A DNA stretch of 64,000 nucleotides, from the NCBI RefSeq assembly GCF_030867095.1, contig NC_081828.1, positions 218,023,978 through 218,087,977 on the forward strand. The letters are read 5' to 3'. The notes beneath the pieces are model-generated. The model was given only the letters and a program-made list of their open reading frames with translations. It was not told the DNA's origin and did no database searches. This DNA comes from Alligator mississippiensis. Its lineage: Eukaryota > Chordata > Crocodylia > Alligatoridae. Shown here piece after piece: positions 12,801-21,399 of this stretch. The translations under genes were made by a program, and so were the position numbers. The number at the start of each line of letters is the position of its first letter. Position 1 is the stretch's first letter.

Positions 12801-15800
12801 GTAGCGGCTTGGGACAAGATTCTTAAAAGATACATCAGTGCCTAAATTAATTTAGCTCCCCCTTAGTTTCCCCAAAGGGGCTCATTAATGCTTCCTAATT
12901 TTGAATGCTCTGACTAAGGAAGGAGCTTGGCTTAACAGGACAGAGGCCCACCCGCATTGCCCATTCCTATGAGGCAAGGGCCAAGCTGACTGTAGAGGGT
13001 GAACTTAAATCAAGCAGCTGCTCAAACAAAATTTGAGCGAGTGGGAGACATTACCCAGCAAAGTATGAAGTCTGTGCCACAAACAGCACAGAATCTAAAA
13101 TCTCAAGCTGCAATGTGCAAGGGCACACCACTGTACATGCACTTGCTATGAAAGCTTCCCTTCAAGGTCCCCATGAGCATGTTTAATTTAACATACGTTT
13201 CCTCGATGTCACTTGAGTTAAGGGGACCAGGTGAATCCAGACAGAAACCTGCAGAAGACAAACAGGTTTTTACCAATGAGAAGGATCATGATACTTTGAA
13301 AGAGATGAAGAGCCGGGCATGCCTATCCACAAGTCTTGGAACTTGTCATCTCCTCAAAAGATTACAGACTCAGCCTGCTCAGAAACTCCTTGTTACAGAG
13401 AAAAATCAGAGGCTTGGTTTGTGACTGATCCTGTACTGAAAGGGCTGCAGGGTGAGGAAAGTCCCCGACACATGTCCTCCCTTCCATTAATGCTTCTGGC
13501 CATAAATATTGGTTACAAGAAGCATCCTGTGGTACTGCCCTGTATGAAGAAGCTTCTTGCCTTAAAACTGTGTTATTAATTATATTTTTGCTTATTTTTA
13601 CATATATATGCACACAAACTAACAGGAAGCAACTTTGCTAAGGAATTCTGTCTTAAATATAAAGTTTTACTTCCACTTCATCCCAACTAAATTAAGAGTA
13701 TGCATCTCATTATCTACCGAGCTCTTTGTAAGAAGAATCAGTATCAAGAAAGCGAGCTAGCACCTCAGAGTTAGATCACAGAAGAATAAAGCTGGAAGGG
13801 CCCTCATGTAGTCCAACCCTCTGCTCAGAGGAGAAGCACTTCTAAAACCATCCCAGCCCAGAACAGGCTATACAGATACTTAACCACCCTTAGAGTCAGA
13901 AAGTTCTTCCTAATCTCCACCTCAAATGTTCCGTGTGTGCATTCAAGTTGCAACATTACAGATGCAGTTTCCTTCTGGTATGCTTAAGACCATCAACAAT
14001 TATAAGCCTGCTTTCCAGGAGCCTATATTTTATTATTGTAGGTCATGAGCCAGAAAGTTGTGCCTGTAAAACATCTAGTACATAGCAAAAAGGTTCCCTG
14101 CCCCAAACAGCTTCAGATGTCTGTATGGGTGTGATGTGATGTCTACCCATCGTTATGCACAATGGCACTCCACACCCATCCACCTCACCTTGATGAGCAA
14201 ATACAAAGAAAAATTGGTCAGCAATGTAGGCTTCTGGCATGTTCGGGCCATTGCCTAATCACTGCTCTTTGGAGGCATGATAACGAAAGGAGTCTTAAGG
14301 AAGTATTTAAAGGAGAACAATGAAGCAGCTTTGCTGGAGCTTACAGGATATCCTCAAGGGACTCTGGAAGAATTGTTTTAAACAAGTGGACAGAAGCAAG
14401 CTGCCTCTTCACGTCTCCATGTTGCACCCTCCTGTTATCTCACTCCGCTTTGCTGTCTTTATGCAAGTTTTATCAGGCTGCACATGAAAGGGGGAACACA
14501 TCTAAGGAAAAAGGTGGTCTTTAATCCCTGATGCTCAGGTCTTTAGGATTAGGAAAGCATTAAGCAATTGTAAGCAACAAAGGTAGCACCTTTCCCCCAC
14601 TCAGGACTTTCCAAGGGCTAGACCAGGGGTGGACACTAGTGGCACAGGCAGCCCATGTGCATGGCATATGATAGATCAGGGAGGGAACAGAAAGCAGAGC
14701 AGCAGGTCAGGCAGGAGAAGGAGATCAGAACTGCACTTGGGGAGGGAGGGCATGGAGCTTTGTATGTAGCACACCAGCCACATCCCTGCTAGTCTAGACA
14801 AAGATGGCATCACTAACACACAACTAACCCCAGAGGGCAAGCTCAGCAGTTAGGGGGACAACCAGCATGTGGCGCCACCAGGAGGTATAGGAGAAGTTGG
14901 CTTTGGACACAAATGATCCTCCCTTATTAGCACCTGCACAGACACTGACCACAAAACCGTGATTTAAAGCCTCAGCTGATGCTTAACTAAGTTCTGAAGG
15001 CTTGAGGCATCTCTGACAGCAAGCTGTTCAGCTGACAGAAAGAAGAGCTTTTATACAGAAGGGAACAGAGGGAAGAAACAGCTGCCAAGAGACTTAGTAA
15101 TAAGTGGTTCGATTAGATCAATTTAAGATGAACAAGGCAGTTAACTGCATTTTAATTCACCCAGTCAATCTACTTCTTACCTCTCTTAGCAGCAGCTCCT
15201 CTCCTTGCTCCCTTCTATATAAAACCCTTGCTTTCTGGCACTGCATTCATAGCACCTGACACAGTACGTTGGTGCCTATAACGGGTCGTGCCTCTGAATC
15301 AGTTGGTTTCGTGCTACTCCGCACCATCTTCTGCCTGACTTCAGACTAACGTGATTAGCTATCCGAGAGCGTGCAGCATTAGCCTGGACTTTTAAAACTT
15401 TAAGTTTGCCCATTACAGACATCAAGCAAACAAGAGGATGCCACTTGTTCATTCCCAAGCTTTTATTTGCGATTAAAGCAATCTAACCTGAGTCCGTAGA
15501 TTCTGACGAGGCCATTCTTTGTAGGTTGTTACCGTTCTTCATTTCCAGCATCTGCTCAGAGTTTTCAAATTGGCTACAAAGATCCCAAAATAAGTGAGTT
15601 ATTTTATTGAATGGTTTTCATTAAGAAAAAGGAGAGACGACAAATAAACCGCGTGCAATTTACAAGATAAACCCAAGCTTCAAGTAGGGATCAGAAAACA
15701 TGTCGACCCGTTGCGAGCTTTTCGAGTTCTTTGCAACAGAAAAATTGCTCTGGTATCATTTCACGAGCGACGTGAGGGAGAGCAGGGAGCCGGTGTTTTT

Positions 15801-16651
15801 TGAGGAGGGCCTCGAGTCTAATGCGGGGACACCCATTAGATTTGGAGGACCTCAAGTCTAAAAAGCATTGAGAACCGCTGGTTTAATGAACGACGTGGTC
15901 ACGGCTCCAGGACCCAGCAGTCTTGAATAGTCGCTGTAAGGACAGCGTACTTAGTGGCTCCATCACACTCCCCGCCACTGGCCTGGACCCCGTGCCGCTC
16001 AGGAAATAAACCCCCGCGTGTTCTCACGTGTATTTCCACAGAGGCACTGCTCGTGCGAAAACCCACCAAGCTCTACAACCACGAACGGGGGCTCACAACC
16101 GCCGCGACTGAAAGCGCGCTCTTTGCTTTCCGGCTTTGGAGCGTCTCGGGTCCCCACCTGCGCCTTCCCAAGCGAGAATCAGACACTTTCTAAAGAGAAT
16201 CTCAGTTTTCCTTCCGCCCGTCTCGGCCCTACCAGAACGGTGCAGATTAAGTCAAAATCGGCACGGTTCGAAATCCTGGAAGACGACGACGCTCCCTGCA
16301 ACGGGTGCGATCGCTGGAATCGATTTTGGGACGAGACCCGTGAGAAAGTCGGATGGTGGCCGGCGGCCAAACCCAGCCACTCGCCTCGGTTTAGGGGAGA
16401 CCAGGGGATGTGGGGGTCACCTCAGGGGTGGGGGGGAAGGGCAGGCCTGTGTAAAGGGGGGTTTGAGGGGTGGGGGAAGGGCAGGCCTGTGTAAAGGGGG
16501 GTTTGAGGGGTGGGGGAAGGGCAGGCTTGTGTAAGGGGGGTTCTGAGGGGTCTCACCTTCGTCCGAGGCGGCCCAGGGCGAAGCCGAGGCCGGTGACCGG
16601 GGAGAGCTCTGCGGGGAACAGGGCCTTGACGGCGGCGGCGGGGGGCTCCAT
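3841..16651 (-). CDS. CDC25A: CDC25A dual-specificity phosphatase, 16 coding exons, 510 aa
   Basis: CDC25A removes the inhibitory Thr/Tyr phosphates from cyclin-dependent kinases and drives G1/S and G2/M entry; it acts mainly in the nucleus. Exons, in transcript order: 16557-16651, 15488-15573, 13197-13248, 12555-12590, 12346-12382, 11848-11949, 10685-10804, 10470-10604, 9056-9130, 8139-8291, 7643-7738, 6885-6947, 6695-6793, 5765-5895, 5332-5443, 3841-3981. Phases agree throughout (1533 nt including stop). Visible motifs: DSG phosphodegron at about residues 59-61 ([13 protein letters not shown]); KEN box at about 134-136; RHNSDPARM, matching the 14-3-3 site around human Ser178; rhodanese-type catalytic domain with [14 protein letters not shown]; active site HCEFSSER with catalytic Cys at about 417; C-terminal tail [12 protein letters not shown]. 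Human CDC25A has 524 residues. The N-terminus is shorter here and lacks the human RRRLLF stretch. The tail and phosphodegron match CDC25A rather than CDC25B or CDC25C. Exon 10 ends at a weak donor (GTTGGT). The start is the first ATG that gives the known VKALF...LSPVT segment. Confidence 0.96.
4930..5182. mobile_element. MITE-like non-autonomous DNA element in last CDC25A intron
   Basis: An AT-rich stretch of about 250 bp repeats motifs such as TGCACATTA, CTAATGCGCAGTAGC and CTAATGCACAGTAGC in both orientations, so it can fold on itself. Its right edge reads 'gtgcacgtgtagacatgccc', the usual end type of MITEs common in crocodilian and turtle genomes. The left edge is degraded and no target-site duplication is clear. 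It resembles the crocodilian MITE family named Chompy, but I cannot confirm that assignment. Confidence 0.6.
6998..7312 (-). repeat. CR1 LINE 3' end, in CDC25A intron
   Basis: On the plus strand it begins 'agaatcagaaaattagggtt', continues with 'ggaagggacctcaaagtcat' and 'ctagtccaacccc', then runs through the reverse complement of the end of the CR1 second reading frame. It is truncated at its 5' side, as is usual for CR1. It lies between the exons at 6885-6947 and 7643-7738. Confidence 0.85.
9476..9894. mobile_element. hAT-like non-autonomous DNA transposon relic
   Basis: About 420 bp bounded by 'cagggggtgtcaaaa' on the left and 'gtttgacatcccta' on the right, which form imperfect terminal inverted repeats of hAT type (CAGGGRTGTCAAA). 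No transposase coding is seen and no clear 8-bp target duplication remains. It sits in the CDC25A intron between the exons at 9056-9130 and 10470-10604. Confidence 0.55.
10648..10684. mobile_element. hAT terminal fragment abutting a CDC25A splice donor
   Basis: 'caggggtgggcaattattt' followed by 'ggctgcat' matches the outer end of hAT elements of the CAGGGGTGGGCAA type. It runs right up to the GTATGC donor that follows the exon at 10685-10804. Only one end is present. Confidence 0.45.
13771..13940 (-). repeat. CR1 LINE fragment in CDC25A intron 2
   Basis: Plus-strand reading shows 'gctggaagggccctcatgta', 'gtccaaccctctgctcagag' and 'ttcttcctaatctccacct', the reverse complement of the CR1 3' end. 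Diverged and truncated. Confidence 0.75.
14624..14788. mobile_element. Short hAT-like element relic
   Basis: About 165 bp running from 'caggggtggacactagtgg' to 'agccacatccctg', giving imperfect hAT-type terminal inverted repeats (CAGGGGTGG / CAGGGATGTGG). There is no coding capacity. The flanks contain similar ctagac motifs but no exact 8-bp duplication. Confidence 0.45.
15691..15880 (+). mobile_element. hAT-like MITE, truncated copy (family of 51616-51920)
   Basis: The right half matches the copy at 51616-51920: shared blocks include 'gttgcgagc/gttgcgggc', 'aattgctct.gtat' and 'gggcctcgagtctaat', and it ends 'ttgagaaccgctg'. The left terminal repeat is missing. It lies in CDC25A intron 1 just upstream of exon 2. 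Confidence 0.6.
16424..16556. repeat. 40-bp G-rich minisatellite at the CDC25A exon 1 donor
   Basis: About three tandem 40-bp units, recognisable by GCAGGCCTGT at 16441 and 16481 and GCAGGCTTGT at 16521, each followed by a run of 5-6 G and a GAGGGG-TGGGGG block. The last unit runs into the intron 1 splice donor of CDC25A at 16556. The plus strand is the template for CDC25A, so the RNA copy is C-rich. Confidence 0.9.
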
Positions 16652-17260
16652 GGCGGCGGGCGCGCTGAGCGCAGCTGTCAGCGCAGGGGAGCTTTGACCC
16701 CCCGCGGCCCCCGTCCCTGAGCGCAGCCGGCGCGCGCGCGCTCTCCCGCTCCGCCGCCCCCCCGCTCCGAAGCTGGCGCCAAAGCGCGCCGACCAATCAG
16801 CAGCGGCGGCACCCAATTTCAGCCCGCCCACCTGGCGCCAGTCTCGTTTCCCTTTCTCGCCCGGCCCAGCTGTCGCGCTGAGCGACGGAAAGAGTGACCA
16901 ATAGCACGCGGCGCTTCGCCTTGCCGGCAGCCAATCCCCCCAAGCCTGTCCCTGAGAGGTTAACAGGCCTCCTCAGTGCTGACCAATAGAACAGACAAGG
17001 AGGCTCGTGTGCGGCCAATGGAAACGAGCCTAGCCCTGTCTCCTCCCTCGCCCAGGGTTGTTTGACAGCAGACCCGACCACTAAGCTTGCTCGATGGGCT
17101 CGTCGGCGGCTTTTCTCGTGAGCAAGCCAACAGCATGCAACCCCATGCTGGCGCAAGCGCCAACAAGACTGGAAGTCCCAGCATGCAATGCTCCTCTTGG
17201 CCCAAAGGGGAAGCTGGGCCGCCGGGCGCATTGCATGCTGGGACTTGTAGTCCGCAAGTC
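16652..17260 (-). promoter_or_regulatory. CDC25A: CDC25A promoter region with CCAAT cluster and E2F site
   Basis: CpG-rich DNA directly upstream of the CDC25A start codon. Six CCAAT boxes occur, all on the plus strand, at 16793, 16813, 16898, 16931, 16983 and 17015. A TTTGGCGC match to the E2F consensus is on the minus strand at 16776-16783. E2F control of CDC25A is established in mammals, and CCAAT boxes are NF-Y sites typical of cell-cycle promoters. No TATA box is evident. The transcription start cannot be fixed from sequence. Confidence 0.75.
17173..17253. promoter_or_regulatory. Inverted pair of ZNF143-like sites
   Basis: A perfect 19-bp inverted repeat (17173-17191 and 17228-17246, 36-bp spacer) contains AGTCCCAGCATGC. 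The right copy extends to read, on the minus strand, GGACTACAAGTCCCAGCATG, very close to the known ZNF143/THAP11 promoter motif ACTACAATTCCCAGCATGC. It lies about 0.5-0.6 kb upstream of the CDC25A start codon, just beyond the CCAAT cluster. Confidence 0.65.
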
Positions 17261-18007
17261 CCTTCACCCAGCTTCATTGTGGGGCATGAGGCTGCTCTAG
17301 AGACCCAGCTTGGCCCCCAGGTCCTGGTCCAGCCTCACACAGCCATGAGGTGCACACATGGCAGCCATTCCCGCAGTGTCCAGGCCGGCCTCGCTAGCTT
17401 AGGACGAGCCTCTCGGTGCTCCGTGCTTTCCTGTCAAGCCCCAGCTCCTGGAGGCATGGGATGAAGACAGCAAACCACCCTAGCTGCCTCGCATCTCTGC
17501 TGCCAGGCACCTTGCTGCCCCGCGGGGTGGTGGGGATGAGCGACACCCTACAACGTGTCGTGGGAAACACGGCGCCCTGTCGCTGCAATGCCAGGGAAGG
17601 ACTGGGCTAGTGTTTGCTCACGATCAGAGAAAAGGCCAGCCAGCCATGCTCCGTGGGAAAGCAAAACCCCCTTGCAGCCTTTGACAGTTTGACTCGAGGA
17701 AAACTTATTTCCTGACCCCAGATTTGGAGATTGGCGCGGCCCCCGAGAGGATGAGCATTCAGGACCTTCCATCTAGGAGCATCTGGGCTTCCTATATAGG
17801 GGCCAGTCAGCATCGCCAGCCGTAGCTGTGACCCGCACCCAGCGCATCAGAGGAAGACGAAACAAAAGAAAACCAGAATCCTGTAATAGGGAGAAGAATT
17901 CCTTCCTGGCCCTATTGGTGCCCAACACAAGCCCCAAACCATTACATTATCACTATACACGACAGAAGAAAAGTTTATACCCCGATTTGGGGATGGAAAA
18001 GATGTAC

Positions 18008-18013
18008 TTTATT
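18008..18013 (-). terminator. Candidate polyadenylation signal, minus strand
   Basis: On the minus strand this reads GTGAAATAAAGTACATC, a canonical hexamer in a context typical of 3' ends. It lies 3.4 kb past the TRIM stop codon and is the strongest hexamer I noticed on that strand before the CDC25A promoter. Confidence 0.45.
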
Positions 18014-18531
18014 TCACAAATCACACATACTGATGACAAAGCCAACCACCCCCCAACCCATGATCCCCACCCTTCCCTCCCTTCCACATCCTTCCTGTCA
18101 TTTCTGATCCAAGTGAGAGCTTTGCAAGATCAACGAGGGTCGTCTGCTTTGGATGCGGCACCGCTTTTGTGTGAAGGCTTTGGTAAAAGGTGGCTGATAG
18201 CTCAAAATAAAAAGGCGTTGCACAAAATGTCAGTTCCAGGCGGCCGCGGCGGGGAGCGTCACGGGTTTCATTACCAATGTTGTGTGTGTACGTGTGTGTG
18301 CACAGTGTAGAGAAAGACCACTGCACATCCTTGTGTCACTGAGCGGGATGTTTAGGTCAATGCTGCAGATAGGTCTTGAGTGTTAGAAGACAGCAATCAC
18401 ACAACTGACAGCAATTACACAAAGACACCAATCACACCCTCAATGACACGGCCCCTTGTGTATTCCACTGGTTAGGACCGTGGGATTGGGAAATGCTGCT
18501 CCGACCCCTCGGCTCCAGTAATGCTGTAGAT

Positions 18532-18713
18532 CAGCGGTACGCGTACCACCACAACCTGTCAGTGTACGCATTCACTGATTTATTACAACTACTTTATATG
18601 ACAAAACTTTCCTGGCGGTACTTAAGGTTGAACTGAAAAATGTGCTAGTGGCACGTAAGGTTGTATCATTTTAAACTGGTGGTGCGCAACCCGTCAGAGT
18701 TTGGGAACCGTTG
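18532..18713. mobile_element. hAT-like MITE with intact 8-bp target duplication
   Basis: A 182-bp element starting 'cagcggtacgcgtacc' and ending 'tttgggaaccgttg', whose ends are imperfect inverted repeats. It is flanked on both sides by the identical 8-bp sequence ctgtagat (18524-18531 and 18714-18721), the target-site length of hAT transposons. There is no coding capacity. Confidence 0.85.
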
Positions 18714-19216
18714 CTGTAGATGAAAGGATCAGTGCGAACATGAATGGAAAGCAATGGGGCGGCACTCTTGGGACTCTTCCGCACTGGGGTTCAATGGGGC
18801 TCCATTCAGCCAAAAAGTCACCTTAGTGTAGGATTAGACCTTAAATTTATCTCTTATTTTGTTTTTCTAGATGTTTTTTTTAACCGAAGAAATGCTGGGG
18901 TTAGTTAGCCTTGTATTCCTAGAGAACTAGAATAAGCACCTGGCAGGGGTTTCTTCAGTTTGCATTTGAAAGGTTATGATTGAGGTGGGTGAATCATTCA
19001 TCCCTAAACCTTTTTCTCCCTATTGTTTTCCAGGTGTTTGACTTAAACAGGCGCTAAGTAACACTTCTTTATCATGCAGAGCTGCGATCCCAATATACAA
19101 GGTTGGAGGGTAATGGATAGATGGCCCCTGTGCCAAGGGAGGCTCAGCAATCTTGACCACGCTCCAAATGTCCCTTGGGACACTATCCCAACCCCGGGCA
19201 GAAACCTCCTTGGAGA

Positions 19217-19372
19217 AGTGGTTCCCAAACTGCAGTTTAAAATGATACAGCATTAAGTACCACCAGCAATTTTTTCAGCTTGGCCTGAAGTACAACCATT
19301 AATTTTTTGTCATATAATTCTAATAAATCTGCCAACGTGTACCACTGGTGGTACCCGCACCACAGACACTGA
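19217..19372. mobile_element. Second copy of the 18532 hAT-like MITE, opposite orientation
   Basis: It starts 'gtggttcccaaact' and continues 'cagtttaaaatgatac', 'aagtaccaccagc' and 'ttttgtcatataa', which match the reverse complement of the element at 18532-18713. It ends 'accactggtggtacccgcac'. Its target duplication is not clear. Confidence 0.7.
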
Positions 19373-21399
19373 CTTAGAGTATGATTTGAGGCCGTTCTGG
19401 CTGAGCCAGAGAGCAGCTCATGATCCCTAATCCATGCATTGTGTACGCGTGGACAAGGGGAGCCCGGCTATTGCTTTCATGTGACACCACTTATCTATCA
19501 GCAATGAACAGCTAAAAGAAAAGCAGCAACATGCAAAAAGCAAAGCTTGGGGCTAACAGAGAAACCCCAAAAGAATCCAAATAGTCTGATTAAGCCTTTC
19601 TTCCCCTCTCAGCTGCTCAGTTTTCAGGCTTTTGTCTCATAGTAACCCTACTAGTAATGCAGTCCTCTATTGTGAAAATAATGTTCCATGGCTTTCTTAT
19701 GCATCCAAAGGGGAAAAAAAGCCAAAAGCTCATTTCCCCCCCTTTGCAGATCATATTTAACTCATTGGCTCTTTAGCATCTTCCAGTTGGCGAGAGTCAC
19801 CAGGCGCCTGCAGCTCACCGCTCTGGTTTATTTTTTGTAGTTCCCCCCGCACCCCCAGGTCTGGTTTACTTGTTCTCTCTCGTTAGCCATCAGAACGAGC
19901 AGTCCACCGAGCATCCTTGCACAGCGGCGTGCTGCGGCACGCTTTCACCTGCCTGCGAGAAGAGCTGCCGAGCGGAAAGGAAGCGCGGTCCCTGGCAGAG
20001 GTGCTGTGTGCGGCTCTGTAGCCTCCCTGCTCATGCGAGACATGTGCAGGCCTCCAAGAGAGGAAAATGCATTTGTGCATTTCTCAGCCTCCTCCCTGAA
20101 CTGTCACAACATCTGGGTTCAATTCCCTCCCTTCTTGATAATTCCTTTCCCCCCCTTCCAGTACCGTTATCACATGAACACGCATGCGTGTCTTTAAAAG
20201 GTGAAAAGGAAGGTGCTACACAGGGACAGCATCCCCCAAGCCAAAGCTTTAGGATGGGCCGTTTCCTCCTGCGATGGCAGCTTGCCTGGGACCGGTTTCA
20301 CATGGCTGCAGGAAGAGGCGTGGAAGTGGTCTGTGAATGCATCTGGAATAAGAGACTTCTCCCAAGTGACCAGGATTTGCCAGAGCTGCTAATGTTGGGT
20401 TGGTGGCCGTTCCCTGCAGGTCTGACTCAGTCTCCCAGGGGCATTGATATGCTGCCATCGCTCTGCCAAGGGCTTTCCACCAAAATGCTCCCTGGTGACA
20501 GCCCCTAGATCCCAGGAGCAGAGGGATGAGAGGCTAGAGAAACAGGCGTTTGCTTTCCAGCTGAAATTAAAAGCTTGTCTTAGCACCGAAACGGAGGAGG
20601 ACGGCAGCAGAATTTCCGATGGTAAAATCCAAATTTCTGGAGCAGGAAGCCAGAGCCTGCAAGGTTCCCGGGGACCTTCCCCATACCTGCCGCTAGATGG
20701 TACTTTAACATGAAATACCCATACGGAAATCTCGATGCATCACAGCTGCACCGACTGGCGCCCAACCCCTTGGCGGATGTCGCAGACCCATGTCATTGCA
20801 AGGACACAGGAACACTTAGCTTGATTTGCTCAAAAGCTTTTGAGGAAGAAACCAGCCTATGAACACCGTTTACTATTGGTTACTGCTTCAAGCCAGTAGG
20901 AAAGCACAAACAAGGAAGGAGAGGGCGGTCAAAATTGCTACGAATTTGGGGTCTAGGAAAGATGCCGCATCGGCTGCCCCAGAGATGAACAATCTTAATT
21001 CAAGTCACGATTCAAGCCAGCAACCAAACCCCAGGTCTTCGAGCCACCAGGCTCCTCTCAGAATGGCGTTCCTATTCAGTATTTATGCCCCAAACTTCCT
21101 CCCATGCTTCTTTTACTGAAGCCACCTGTGTCTCAGGTGGCTTTTCCTCCTTCCTGTGCCCCTGCAGAGTGCTATGATGCCCTCCCCTTACCCATTCAAA
21201 CGTGGAGTATGGAGCGCTCTCGAGGGGCTTCGCAGCACTGGGTGGGGATGATCCAGGGGTAGGCAGGGAGTTTGTGTGGTTTGTTGTGAAACAGATGCAG
21301 AGCATCCCCGAGTGTGCAATCCTATAGACCCCGTCTCTCTGGCTCCGATGAAGCGTCCAGGACTACTTCTGCAAGATGCTCTGAGAACAGTGATACCCT

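Larger units (their letters stand above)
17261..21399. other. Spacer and probable TRIM 3' UTR; no coding exon seen
   Basis: No splice-flanked coding exon or domain was recognised on either strand. Part of this stretch, from 21399 down to about 17990, may be the 3' UTR of the TRIM gene, since a clear minus-strand poly(A) hexamer lies at 18008. It also holds two hAT relics. Confidence 0.45.

Noticed and set aside
19870-20508. A 212-codon open frame starting MFSLVSHQNE
   Set aside because: No recognisable domain, signal or splice context, and nothing to suggest selection. It could be an unknown gene, but I cannot support it.
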